Positions 1 to 7,158 of a stretch of DNA of 64,000 nucleotides are shown piece by piece. Position numbers and translations under genes: made by a program. Source of the stretch: an uncultured Clostridia bacterium (GTDB lineage: Bacteria > Bacillota > Clostridia > Christensenellales > Borkfalkiaceae); contig CAMUFJ010000007.1 of the NCBI GenBank assembly GCA_947088135.1, positions 5,837 to 69,836 on the forward strand, written 5' to 3'. Within the stretch, counting starts at the first letter, position 1, and each line of letters starts with the position of its first letter. Below the pieces are notes generated by a model. It saw only the letters and a program-made list of their open reading frames with translations, made no database searches and was not told the DNA's origin.

Positions 1-2
1 CC

Positions 3-1022
3 CCGCCCGCAGTGGACTTCGAAGGTGAAAACGCAGGGGTTAACGGCGCGTTGCTTCCTTCCGAAGTAAAGGGCAACGGTGTTCGGCTTATGGTATCGGC
101 GATCGCGGCGGAAGATTATGCGGAGTACGGTGTTTCGCCTTTGTCCGATTCCGCATATACGGTAACGGCGACAATCGAACCTGATTCGGCAACGGATAAA
201 ACGGTAACGTACAGTATGGCGTTCGATACGAGCGAATCTTCGAATTATGAAACGTGGGCGAACGGGGAGAATCCCGCAGATTATTTGACGATTTCGCAAG
301 GTTCGGCAGGTTCGGCGGAAGCGGTGTTGTCGGTGCAGGCGGAGTTCGGTGCGCCGATTAAGGTTACGGCAACCTCGCAAAGCACACCCGAAGTTTCGGC
401 GTCGTTTGTCGTGCATTACATTCAACGCATGGAAAGCGTTACGGCGTCAATCGCTGCCCCCAATGGCGGTGCGGGCGTGTTGGCAATCGGCGCGAGAACG
501 AGCTATACGGTTATTCCGAAATTTGGAACGGGAACGGTTCGCGGGGATTATAGAGTGGGCGCAAAGTTGGGATTTTCGGATACGTATTTTTGGCCGCAAG
601 TCAAGAACAATTCAAATTATAAGAATATTAACAGTGACGGTACGTGGAGTGGGACATGGAGTTTGAAGGAAGGTTTGGAAAGTGTAGAAGCTCCGATAGG
701 TAGAATTTATAATCAAATGTCGGGTAGCTTTCAAGTCAATATTTCGGATTTCGTCACGCTTACGGGCGGGGGTAATTCCAACGCTGTTTTAAATCCTCTT
801 ACGACGGCGATTTACGAAGCAAACAAGAATTTCACAGCGAGCGATTCCGTGAAATGCGGAAGAGTTAAATTCACCGTTTCTTATGGGTTTTTTGATCATA
901 GCGGTAATGGTTCGTATAGCAATTCTTTATCCACATATGTGTCTATCGATAAACTTGATATGAGCGCGGTTCAGATTCCCGTAAGTAACATTACGGTGGA
1001 TAAGACGGAAGTTTACATTTAA
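3..1022 (+). CDS. Ig-like secreted/virion protein, inovirus-like region (5' partial)
   Basis: The reading frame is open to the left edge of the window, so this is the C-terminal part of a longer protein; the GTG at 12 is only the first possible start inside the window. The visible ~340 residues are rich in Ser, Thr, Gly and Asn, have beta-strand character and no membrane segment. The last residues (NITVDKTEV) resemble the first strand of a bacterial Ig-like (Big_2) domain, and the gene stops there, so the domain is either truncated or only decoys that motif. It lies 27 bases before the next start, in the same direction as a Zot-like ATPase and a Rep gene. In that context a minor virion or adsorption protein is plausible, but no specific family was recognised. 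An ordinary secreted adhesin is the alternative. Confidence 0.5.
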   Translation, partial: PPAVDFEGENAGVNGALLPSEVKGNGVRLMVSAIAAEDYAEYGVSPLSDSAYTVTATIEPDSATDKTVTYSMAFDTSESSNYETWANGENPADYLTISQGSAGSAEAVLSVQAEFGAPIKVTATSQSTPEVSASFVVHYIQRMESVTASIAAPNGGAGVLAIGARTSYTVIPKFGTGTVRGDYRVGAKLGFSDTYFWPQVKNNSNYKNINSDGTWSGTWSLKEGLESVEAPIGRIYNQMSGSFQVNISDFVTLTGGGNSNAVLNPLTTAIYEANKNFTASDSVKCGRVKFTVSYGFFDHSGNGSYSNSLSTYVSIDKLDMSAVQIPVSNITVDKTEVYI

Positions 1023-1049
1023 GTGAAGCAAAAAAACAGGGAGGACAGT

Positions 1050-2465
1050 ATGAATAAAATAAAAAGATTACATATCGTCCTTGCGTGTTTCTTGCTTTTG
1101 GTGGTATTGGCGGTGGGAATGATTTCCCCCGCCTTTATGCCTATCATGGCAAGAGCGGCAAGCGGGACGGAATATAGCGATGTTCTTATGGATTTGCGCA
1201 AGGATTCGGATTTTAAGGAAAGCGATTATCCGATCGTGGCGGGGGATTACGCCGTCAACGTGATTCAAGTGGCGGAAAGCGTAAACGGCGAGCTGTTTGT
1301 GTACGTGTATCAGCCGAACGTTTCGGGGATTACGGTTACTTCGTTGAATATGGCGACAAAGCCGAACGAATTTCAAGCGGGCGATATTAAAAACTATAAG
1401 TTGCGGTTATTGAGTATTTCGGGAGCTTTGGCAAAATACGTCGTGCGTGATTTTAAAGTGTGTTCGGAAGATATCCGTTACTATAATATTATTTCGGTAT
1501 TCCGTAAATGGGTGGACGGTGTTGACACGGACGACGGAAACGGAAATGATATTTATGAGGTTCCGTATGAGGTTGGGAAACTTTATACGGCGCAAAAAGT
1601 CGGAGCGGAAATTACGTACGAATGCCTTGCAATGGAGACGATTACAGTAACCGATAAATATGTAGGTTATTTGCGTTTTCGCGGCGGCATGGGTACTTTT
1701 ACGGATTCTCATTACGTGGCTTTTTCGACGGATTATAACATAGATAAGCTCATGGAAGCCGATGTGTATTTTGTTCAGCAGGACTATTATTATCGAAGCT
1801 CTTTGATTGGGGGTGATAGATATGAATACAAGGATTCGGTTGAAAAGTATGCTTTTTTAACTTGTGAAGAGCAATCCTCGAATAAAGCTTATTTTTCGTG
1901 GTACAAGCATACGTGGAATCAAATACAATCGGTATCAGAGTTCGGCAAAGAAAATAATTTGACGGACGAAGCGCAACAGGCGATCGGCGGTAAACAGTGG
2001 GTGTTGCGTTTCGTTGAAACGGAAGGGACTTATGTTAGCGAAATTGCGTATACGGAGTGGGGAACGAAGGTTTCGGAAGTAACGATTCTTCGTTTAAAAT
2101 TTGAAACGGACGGCAAGGTGTACAATCTTGGCGTAGTCGATAATAAACAATCTCCCGCGCCTGACCAAAAACCCGATAATGTGCAAGGAAATCTCCCAAA
2201 AAAGGAAAGTTCGTTTTGGGATTGGTTGAAAGGAGTTTGGAATTCGATTGTAGACTTTTTCACGGGTCATTCCAATTGGTGGGTTTATTTGCTCGTTGTC
2301 GGCTTGGCGGTTATCCTTTTGCCGACGATACTCGGCTTGCTGATTCCCTCCGTGGGTAAGTTCTTGTTTGGGATATTAAAGACGGTTGGCAGTGCCTTGT
2401 GGTGGATTATTACCGCTCCGTTTAAAGGGATTGCGTGGCTGTTTAGGAAGATTCGGGGCGAATAG
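1050..2465 (+). CDS. Secreted protein with C-terminal membrane anchor; candidate inovirus minor coat/adsorption (pIII-like) protein
   Basis: The ATG at 1050 is preferred over the upstream in-frame GTG at 1023 because a GGAGG box lies just before it and a signal peptide follows directly (KIKRLH, then a hydrophobic stretch ending ARAA). The protein has 471 residues. The middle is a Tyr- and Val-rich extracellular region with no recognised family. Near the C-terminus a Trp-rich amphipathic stretch (FWDWLKGVWNSI) leads into a strong membrane helix (YLLVVGLAVILLPTILGLL), a second hydrophobic patch and a basic tail (FRKIRGE). A signal peptide plus C-terminal anchor, placed directly before a Zot/pI-like ATPase, fits the layout of filamentous phage adsorption proteins (pIII). 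This is inferred from architecture and neighbours, not sequence similarity. Confidence 0.5.
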   Translation: MNKIKRLHIVLACFLLLVVLAVGMISPAFMPIMARAASGTEYSDVLMDLRKDSDFKESDYPIVAGDYAVNVIQVAESVNGELFVYVYQPNVSGITVTSLNMATKPNEFQAGDIKNYKLRLLSISGALAKYVVRDFKVCSEDIRYYNIISVFRKWVDGVDTDDGNGNDIYEVPYEVGKLYTAQKVGAEITYECLAMETITVTDKYVGYLRFRGGMGTFTDSHYVAFSTDYNIDKLMEADVYFVQQDYYYRSSLIGGDRYEYKDSVEKYAFLTCEEQSSNKAYFSWYKHTWNQIQSVSEFGKENNLTDEAQQAIGGKQWVLRFVETEGTYVSEIAYTEWGTKVSEVTILRLKFETDGKVYNLGVVDNKQSPAPDQKPDNVQGNLPKKESSFWDWLKGVWNSIVDFFTGHSNWWVYLLVVGLAVILLPTILGLLIPSVGKFLFGILKTVGSALWWIITAPFKGIAWLFRKIRGE

Positions 2466-2480
2466 AAAAAAGAGGGGGGG

Positions 2481-2509
2481 TAGGCGGTTTTCAGTATGGA
2501 AACCGCCTA
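2481..2509 (+). promoter_or_regulatory. Hairpin between ribosome-binding site and start codon of the Zot-like gene
   Basis: A perfect 10-bp stem (TAGGCGGTTT at 2481-2490, AAACCGCCTA at 2500-2509) ends one base before the ATG at 2511. The only purine-rich ribosome-binding site, AGAGGGGGGG at 2471-2480, lies directly 5' of the stem. Folding the hairpin would bring the two together, or could block initiation. The structure is seen in the sequence; its role is inferred. Confidence 0.45.
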
Positions 2510-2510
2510 A

Positions 2511-3647
2511 ATGTATATGGATATAAAGAAAATGACGAAGAAAACGTTGTTGTACTATTTGATTCCGCTTTTAGTCGTGTGTATTTTTATTGGCGGGCTT
2601 TCGGTGCTGTTTGTCGGGGTATTTGCGGATTTAATAAAGCATGGCTTTCGTGTTTCGCTGTTGCTCGTGCAAGTGCTTAGCATAATCGGTGTTGTGGTTT
2701 TGGTCGTGCTTTTCCTGCGCCGTCTGATACCGTTTTGCAAGGTTTTCTATTATCGCAGGGAAGTGGAGAAGTTCCATTTTGACATAAATATGTCAAATCG
2801 GTGTGAAATGAAGGACGGCGCGCCGGGCACGGGCAAAACGTTTACTTCGATATATGTTACGTGTTATAAAGCAATCGTTTTGTGGGAGGAGCTTGTAACG
2901 CAGTATCTTTTGCATATGCCATTTGCCGCGAAGTATCTTTATGATTATCAGCAGGGGAAAAGCACGTTTTGGATAGCGTATAAGGCGGTCTACGATAGTA
3001 TCAAGTTTTATAATGAAAACGGTTATATTCCGTGCTGTTATTCGAATGTCAAGTTCATGTTGTGCGGGAAAGAGCCGATACCGCTTGATATAAAGTATTT
3101 TCAGCAGAAAAAACGATTTGCGGAATATAACGTTAAACTCGTGGACGAAATCGCGGAAATGTTGCCGAATTCCATGCGGACTAATAATGGCTTCAAAGAC
3201 CCTTTAAATGTAAATGATATAAACAACTATTTAAGTTTGTTTCGGCAATTTGACGAGGGGCATATGCTTATCAATGATCAAAGGGGCGGGGAAGTATTTA
3301 TCGGTGCGCGTGCGGTTCTGAATGTCACAAATTATTTGATAGAACAGCGTACGCTGTTATCCCCGCGCTTTTTACAGTGGTTGTACAGTATGCTTGTGGC
3401 GCGAATCAAAAAGCGCGGTATTAACACGAGTAGGCGCCTTTCGACGTTCTTGTTTCGTTTGGACGCGCTTATAAAGGATATCGGTTTTCGGCGGTTTTTT
3501 TACGTGCGTACGCTTGGCGCAGACGGGCGCATGAGGAACGATAAAGATATTCATTCTTACGTGTTGCCTTGTGACGTACCGTTTACGTATGACGATCGCG
3601 CACGGAGAAACGAATACAAGGCAAAGGATTTACCACTTTGCACGTGA
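2511..3647 (+). CDS. Zot/pI-like morphogenesis ATPase of a filamentous (inovirus-like) phage
   Basis: The 378-residue protein opens with two hydrophobic segments (about residues 10-36 and 43-68) and continues with a P-loop ATPase domain. Walker A is GAPGTGKTFTS near residue 104; a Walker B-like VKLVDEIAEM follows near residue 210. In filamentous phages the pI/Zot ATPase sits in the host membrane and drives virion assembly and extrusion. Here the membrane segments precede the ATPase, whereas in classical coliphage pI they follow it. The order surface protein, ATPase, intergenic region, Rep matches inovirus organisation. A conjugation or FtsK-like ATPase is less likely given the size and the Rep neighbour. 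Translation may be influenced by the hairpin immediately upstream of the ATG. Confidence 0.7.
   Translation: MYMDIKKMTKKTLLYYLIPLLVVCIFIGGLSVLFVGVFADLIKHGFRVSLLLVQVLSIIGVVVLVVLFLRRLIPFCKVFYYRREVEKFHFDINMSNRCEMKDGAPGTGKTFTSIYVTCYKAIVLWEELVTQYLLHMPFAAKYLYDYQQGKSTFWIAYKAVYDSIKFYNENGYIPCCYSNVKFMLCGKEPIPLDIKYFQQKKRFAEYNVKLVDEIAEMLPNSMRTNNGFKDPLNVNDINNYLSLFRQFDEGHMLINDQRGGEVFIGARAVLNVTNYLIEQRTLLSPRFLQWLYSMLVARIKKRGINTSRRLSTFLFRLDALIKDIGFRRFFYVRTLGADGRMRNDKDIHSYVLPCDVPFTYDDRARRNEYKAKDLPLCT
2778..2797. repeat. Palindrome, TTTGACAT family, copy 1
   Basis: Perfect 9-bp arms TTTGACATA and TATGTCAAA around AA, inside the ATPase coding region. Related palindromes lie at 3721-3742 and 4719-4740. This suggests a protein-binding site used at several places in the phage region. 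Confidence 0.4.
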
Positions 3648-3656
3648 TAAACGGTC

Positions 3657-3709
3657 GCCCTCGCGCGCCAGCGCGAGGGCCGTGTTGCGGTACTTGACGA
3701 TAGCAACAC
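3657..3709. other. Two consecutive hairpins in the Zot-rep intergenic region (candidate phage packaging signal or origin)
   Basis: The first hairpin is a perfect 10-bp GC-rich stem (GCCCTCGCGC at 3657-3666, GCGCGAGGGC at 3671-3680) with a 4-base loop and no following T-run, so it is not a typical terminator. The second has 7-bp arms, GTGTTGC at 3682-3688 and GCAACAC at 3703-3709. Filamentous phages keep the packaging signal and replication origins as hairpins in a noncoding region beside rep, and this location fits. The structures are visible; the function is inferred. Confidence 0.4.
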
Positions 3710-3720
3710 TTAAAGTATGA

Positions 3721-3742
3721 TTTTGACATTGTAATGTCAAAA
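3721..3742. repeat. Palindrome, TTTGACAT family, copy 2 (upstream of rep)
   Basis: Perfect 10-bp arms TTTTGACATT and AATGTCAAAA around GT, ending 24 bases before the rep start. An operator for a repressor, or for Rep itself, is the simplest reading. Confidence 0.45.
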
Positions 3743-3766
3743 AGGGAATAAAAGGGAGATTGAGTT

Positions 3767-4714
3767 GTGCGGAGAAAAAGAAAAGGGATAAAGCATATCA
3801 TTCGATTCGGTGATACTTCGGTGGGGCGTGATATTAACTTGTATCGGTTTCAAATAGACGAATATGCCGAATATGATTTATTGCGTGTGTATGAAAACAA
3901 CGGGCGCAAAGGCGTTGAGAAAAGGACAAAGACTATTTATGACGAAAAGGGTTATGCGTGGAAAGTTAATATAAAGACGGGAGAGCTCTTGCGCCGTAAG
4001 CTATCTTCGGAAATTAAACGTTGTGTAGATATATCGTTGCAACGTACCCGTAGGGTAGTGCGAGAAATTTTAATGGCAAATAGTTGGGATTGGTTTGTAA
4101 CTGTTACATTTAATAATATCGCACAAAATAGAACGGACGATAAAGCCGTTTATAAGAATTGGGAGAAATTTCGTAGGGATATACGGTTAAGATGTCCGAA
4201 TATGTATTATTTGGCTGTTCCTGAACGCCATAAGAGCGGGTGTATTCATTTCCATTTGGTGGCGGGCGGTATTTCAAAAGAAGAATTAAAGCTTGCATTT
4301 AGCGGGCACTACGATAAAAATGGGCGTGAAATATATAACTGTAACGCATGGCGTTATGGTTTTTCTACCGTTACGGCGGTCGAGGACACGGAAAAAGCGG
4401 CGGGTTATTTGTTAAAGTATATTGGTAAGGATTTGGGCGTAAGCGAAGATTTCAAAAAGCGTTATTGGGCAAGTAGGAATTGCAATCGCCCGAAAAAACG
4501 CTTTATTGACGTGGTGTCTGAATGTACGGTAAATGCATTGTCGTTCTTTGATAGCGTGGTGGAACGCACGGTTGGCATGACTTGTCAGTATTACAATCGG
4601 GCAAAGAATTATCTTGTTATGCGGGATAATTTACCGAGCTTGCGGAAAATACGGCTATGGTTTGATAACTTTAACCTAAGTGCGCATGACGATCTATGGC
4701 GATCGCCATGCTGA
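3767..4714 (+). CDS. Rolling-circle replication initiator (HUH Rep, filamentous-phage/plasmid type)
   Basis: The 315-residue protein starts at GTG 3767, eight bases after GGGAG. The nickase motifs are visible: an FVTVTF strand near residue 109, the metal-binding HUH motif in CIHFHLV near residue 162, and the catalytic tyrosine motif AGYLLKYIGKDL near residue 210. HUH Reps nick one strand at the origin and stay covalently attached to it to start rolling-circle replication. Position at the end of the phage gene set, with hairpins and a palindrome in front and a related palindrome just behind the stop, supports a role as phage replication initiator. It shares the YLLKYI tyrosine motif with the second Rep at 60079 but is otherwise distinct by eye. 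Confidence 0.8.
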   Translation: MRRKRKGIKHIIRFGDTSVGRDINLYRFQIDEYAEYDLLRVYENNGRKGVEKRTKTIYDEKGYAWKVNIKTGELLRRKLSSEIKRCVDISLQRTRRVVREILMANSWDWFVTVTFNNIAQNRTDDKAVYKNWEKFRRDIRLRCPNMYYLAVPERHKSGCIHFHLVAGGISKEELKLAFSGHYDKNGREIYNCNAWRYGFSTVTAVEDTEKAAGYLLKYIGKDLGVSEDFKKRYWASRNCNRPKKRFIDVVSECTVNALSFFDSVVERTVGMTCQYYNRAKNYLVMRDNLPSLRKIRLWFDNFNLSAHDDLWRSPC

Positions 4715-4718
4715 AAAG

Positions 4719-4740
4719 TTTTGACAATGTAAAGTCAAAA
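4719..4740. repeat. Palindrome, TTTGACAT family, copy 3 (downstream of rep)
   Basis: Arms TTTTGAC and GTCAAAA flank an 8-base centre, 4 bases after the rep stop codon. It is a degenerate relative of the copies at 2778 and 3721. Confidence 0.35.
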
Positions 4741-4807
4741 AAAGAAAAGAGCCGTTCGAAAACAGCTCTATTTTGGTTTATCTTAAAAAGGAAGCAAGGA
4801 AGAATTT

Positions 4808-4853
4808 TTGATAAAAATGTATTTTATCAATTTTGGGGTACATTTGGGGTACA
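4808..4853. other. Inverted repeat plus two 11-bp direct repeats at the phage/tRNA boundary (candidate attachment region)
   Basis: An inverted repeat (TTGATAAAA at 4808-4816, TTTTATCAA at 4822-4830, 5-base centre) is followed by two exact tandem copies of TTTGGGGTACA at 4832-4842 and 4843-4853. Recombinase core sites are often imperfect palindromes and arm-type sites are short direct repeats. The position between the last phage gene and the 3' end of tRNA-Tyr, a common integration target, makes an attachment site plausible. No integrase is visible in the window to confirm it. Confidence 0.3.
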
Positions 4854-4877
4854 GCTCAAAATTGGGTGAAAATAAGG

Positions 4878-4916
4878 CAAAAACGGGCAATTTTTGTTCG
4901 AAATCACCCGTTTTTG
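4878..4916 (-). terminator. Terminator of the tRNA operon
   Basis: 10-bp arms CAAAAACGGG (4878-4887) and CCCGTTTTTG (4907-4916) directly follow the CCA end of tRNA-Tyr on the minus strand. A T-run closes the stem on the minus-strand transcript; the symmetry could also stop transcription arriving from the phage side. Confidence 0.6.
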
Positions 4917-5001
4917 TGGTGGGAAGAGGTGGATTCGAACCACCGAAGTCGTAGACGTCAGATTTACAGTCTGATCCATTTGGCCGCTCTGGAATCTTCC
5001 C
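4917..5001 (-). tRNA. tRNA-Tyr (GTA)
   Basis: An 85-base class II tRNA with long variable arm, anticodon GTA, acceptor GGGAAGA pairing with TCTTCCC, and encoded CCA. It is last in the five-gene tRNA operon. Its 3' end faces the phage-derived region. Confidence 0.95.
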
Positions 5002-5023
5002 TTATTTAGTTGTGGTTTACCGA

Positions 5024-5099
5024 TGGAGCCGGTGGCAGGAATCGAACCTGTAACCTGCTGATTACAAATCAGCTGCTCTGCCAGTTGAGCTACACCGGC
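5024..5099 (-). tRNA. tRNA-Thr (TGT)
   Basis: A 76-base tRNA with acceptor GCCGGTG/CACCGGC, anticodon TGT in the loop TTTGTAA, and encoded CCA. It is fourth in the operon. Confidence 0.95.
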
Positions 5100-5103
5100 A
5101 AGG

Positions 5104-5179
<76 letters not shown>

Positions 5180-5201
5180 ATGTGTGCCTTTTTCAAGACA
5201 C

Positions 5202-5227
5202 GAGCCTCATTCCTCGGAATGAGGCTC
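5202..5227. repeat. 12-bp perfect hairpin between tRNA-Asp and tRNA-Phe
   Basis: Arms GAGCCTCATTCC (5202-5213) and GGAATGAGGCTC (5216-5227) with a 2-base loop sit in the spacer of the tRNA operon. With no T-run on the minus strand, it is more likely a processing or pause structure than a terminator. Confidence 0.45.
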
Positions 5228-5231
5228 TGTT

Positions 5232-5308
5232 TGGCGACCCGAAACGGGCTCGAACCGTCGACCTCCAGCGTGACAGGCTGGCGCTCTAACCAACTGAGCT
5301 ATTGGGCC
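5232..5308 (-). tRNA. tRNA-Asp (GTC)
   Basis: A 77-base tRNA with anticodon GTC in the loop CTGTCAC, and encoded CCA. The acceptor stem GGCCCAA/TCGGGTC contains one G-T pair and one mismatch. It is second in the operon. Confidence 0.93.
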
Positions 5309-5349
5309 GTATGGCGGCGGGACACCCCACGTTTTTGGTGTTCCCAAAA

Positions 5350-5426
5350 TGGTGGGCCTTCACGGACTTGAACCGCGGACCGATCGGTTATGAGCCGACT
5401 GCTCTAACCAACTGAGCTAAAGGCCC
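5350..5426 (-). tRNA. tRNA-Met (CAT)
   Basis: A 77-base tRNA with acceptor GGGCCTT/AAGGCCC, anticodon CAT in the loop CTCATAA, and encoded CCA. The anticodon stem lacks the GGG/CCC of initiator tRNA, so it is an elongator Met; a lysidine-modified tRNA-Ile2 with the same anticodon cannot be excluded. It is first in the operon. Confidence 0.9.
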
Positions 5427-5459
5427 GCTATCAGGGTTCCGCAACCGCAATGCTTGATT

Positions 5460-5488
5460 ATCATATTATAAATCCGACGAAATGTCAA
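5460..5488 (-). promoter_or_regulatory. Sigma-A-type promoter of the tRNA operon
   Basis: On the minus strand: -35 TTGACA (5488-5483), 17-bp spacer, -10 TATGAT (5465-5460), about 34 bases upstream of tRNA-Met. Confidence 0.75.
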
Positions 5489-5623
5489 GTGTTTTTAAGC
5501 AATTTTCAGAAAAACCGAAAACTTTTTTTTCGACTTCTTTCCCCAAGAAAAGGCTTAGCTTGTCAAATTTCTCTCCTTGTTATCTGATACAATCTTGTTC
5601 AGGAGAAAAAAGAGGAGTTTTTC

Positions 5624-5932
5624 ATGAAAATACAGGAGAATCGAAACGGAGAAAACCTCTACATTTATCTCACGGGAGAGTTGGACGAACATTCCGTGTG
5701 CGCGGTGCGGGAGCAGACGGACAGGCTCATCGACGAAAACGCGGGGCTGTCGCGCGCGGTGTTCAATCTCGCGGGGATAAAATTTATGGATTCCACGGGA
5801 ATCGGTTTTTTAATCGGGCGATATAAAAAACTGCAAAAATACGGCATGACGATGTATCTTGAAAACCCCAACGCGGGCGCGGACAAAATACTTGCATTGA
5901 GCGGAGTATATTCGCTGATGCCTAAGCTATAA
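5624..5932 (+). CDS. spoIIAA: Anti-sigma F factor antagonist SpoIIAA (STAS domain)
   Basis: A 102-residue single STAS-domain protein, close to the usual SpoIIAA length. The motif FMDSTGIGFLIGR holds the conserved serine phosphorylated by SpoIIAB. In the forespore, dephosphorylated SpoIIAA binds SpoIIAB and releases sigma F. The ATG follows a GAGGAG ribosome-binding site. It is the first gene of the canonical spoIIAA-spoIIAB-sigF operon, with 9 bases to spoIIAB. No convincing sigma-H promoter was identified upstream, although the region 5578-5623 must contain the promoter because the tRNA operon diverges from here. Confidence 0.95.
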   Translation: MKIQENRNGENLYIYLTGELDEHSVCAVREQTDRLIDENAGLSRAVFNLAGIKFMDSTGIGFLIGRYKKLQKYGMTMYLENPNAGADKILALSGVYSLMPKL

Positions 5933-5941
5933 GGAGGGGTT

Positions 5942-6379
5942 ATGAACGAAATACAATTGAGAATTCCGGCGAAATCGGAAAACGAGCTGTTTGCACGCAA
6001 TACGGTTGCGGCGTTTGCCCTGCCGCTCAACCCCAGCCTTTCCGAACTTTCCGACATAAAGACCGCCGTTTCGGAGGCGGTGACGAACTGTATCGTACAC
6101 GGCTATGCGGGACAGGAGGGCTGGATCGAAATTGTTTGCAGAATCGAGGGGGAGTGCCTACATATTCAAATTTCCGACAGCGGAAAGGGGATAGCCGATC
6201 TCGAACAGGCGCTTACGCCCTTTTATACCACTCTGCCGGGAGAGGAGCGTTCGGGTATGGGATTCACCATTATGCAAACTTTTATGTCCACCTTTTCCGT
6301 ACAGTCTCGTGCGGGGGCGGGCACGGTTGTAACGATGAGCAAGGACTTCGGCGCAAGGGCGGAAGCAAATGCTCAATGA
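5942..6379 (+). CDS. spoIIAB: Anti-sigma F factor / serine kinase SpoIIAB
   Basis: A 145-residue GHKL-fold ATPase with N-box SEAVTNCIVHGY (about residues 44-55), G1 box ISDSGKGI and G2 box GMGFTIM. It binds and inactivates sigma F and phosphorylates SpoIIAA on serine. A strong AAGGAGGGG site precedes the ATG. The gene overlaps sigF by 11 bases, implying translational coupling of the sigma factor with its inhibitor. Confidence 0.95.
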   Translation: MNEIQLRIPAKSENELFARNTVAAFALPLNPSLSELSDIKTAVSEAVTNCIVHGYAGQEGWIEIVCRIEGECLHIQISDSGKGIADLEQALTPFYTTLPGEERSGMGFTIMQTFMSTFSVQSRAGAGTVVTMSKDFGARAEANAQ

Positions 6380-7094
6380 GGAGGAAACGCTCAGGCTGCT
6401 TGCGCTTGCGAAGGAAGGGGACAAGAGCGCGAAAGAATGCCTTCTGCAACATAATACTTCCCTCTTAAAGAGCATTTTAAAGCGCTATTTGGGAAAGGGC
6501 GTGGAATACGACGATTTATTCCAGCTTGCATGTATGGGCTTTTTAAAGGCGATCGCGGGCTTCGACACCACTTACGGCGTACGCTTTTCCACCTACGCCG
6601 TGCCCATGATCGCGGGGGAAATCAAGCGGTTTTTGCGGGACGACGGCAGCGTAAAGGTTTCCCGTGCGCTTAAAAAGACGGCGCGTGAAATGAACCGCTA
6701 TATCGAGAGCTATTCGATCGCGCACGGACGGCAGCCTACGGTAAAGGAGCTTGCGGCGGCGTTTTCGGTGGACGAGGAGGAAGTGGTGTTCACGCTCGGC
6801 TCTTCGAGAATGCCCGTTTCCATTTACGAACAGGCGGATTATAAAGACGAAAAATCGGTCAGCCTTGCGGAAAAGCTTCCCGCGAAGGACAATCAGGACG
6901 ATATGATCGAGCGGTTGGTGCTTCGGCAAGCCATTTCCAAGTTGCCCGAGCGGGAGCGGAAAATCGTGTTTCTGCGCTACTTCCGCGACATGACGCAGAG
7001 CGAAGTCGCCAAGGCGATCGGCGTATCGCAAGTGCAGATCTCCCGCATCGAGAGTAAGATCATGGCGCAGTTCAAAGAGGATCTGAGCGGCTGA
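6369..7094 (+). CDS. sigF: RNA polymerase sigma-F factor (forespore-specific)
   Basis: A 241-residue sigma-70 family protein. Region 2 is DLFQLACMGFLKAIAGFD followed by FSTYAVPMIAGEIKRFLRDDG; the region 4 helix-turn-helix lies in RDMTQSEVAKAIGVSQVQISRIE. The length is near the family norm and the operon context (spoIIAA, spoIIAB) identifies it as sigma F rather than sigma G or B. It directs the first forespore regulon and shows the organism encodes core sporulation control. A terminator follows. Confidence 0.95.
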   Translation: MLNEEETLRLLALAKEGDKSAKECLLQHNTSLLKSILKRYLGKGVEYDDLFQLACMGFLKAIAGFDTTYGVRFSTYAVPMIAGEIKRFLRDDGSVKVSRALKKTAREMNRYIESYSIAHGRQPTVKELAAAFSVDEEEVVFTLGSSRMPVSIYEQADYKDEKSVSLAEKLPAKDNQDDMIERLVLRQAISKLPERERKIVFLRYFRDMTQSEVAKAIGVSQVQISRIESKIMAQFKEDLSG

Positions 7095-7117
7095 TAACCG
7101 ATAAATTTCATATGGAA

Positions 7118-7151
7118 AACGCCCGACCGCTTGCGGTCGGGCGTTCCTTTT
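7118..7151 (+). terminator. Terminator of the spoIIA operon
   Basis: A perfect 13-bp stem (AACGCCCGACCGC at 7118-7130, its complement at 7133-7145) with a 2-base loop and a T-rich tail. degV arrives from the opposite side and ends at 7159, so the hairpin may serve both. Confidence 0.85.
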
Positions 7152-7158
7152 AAATTTT

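Noticed and set aside
1..1022. Frameshifted adhesin joining the first two genes
   Set aside because: The second gene has its own strong ribosome-binding site and signal peptide, so two genes are more likely than one broken gene.
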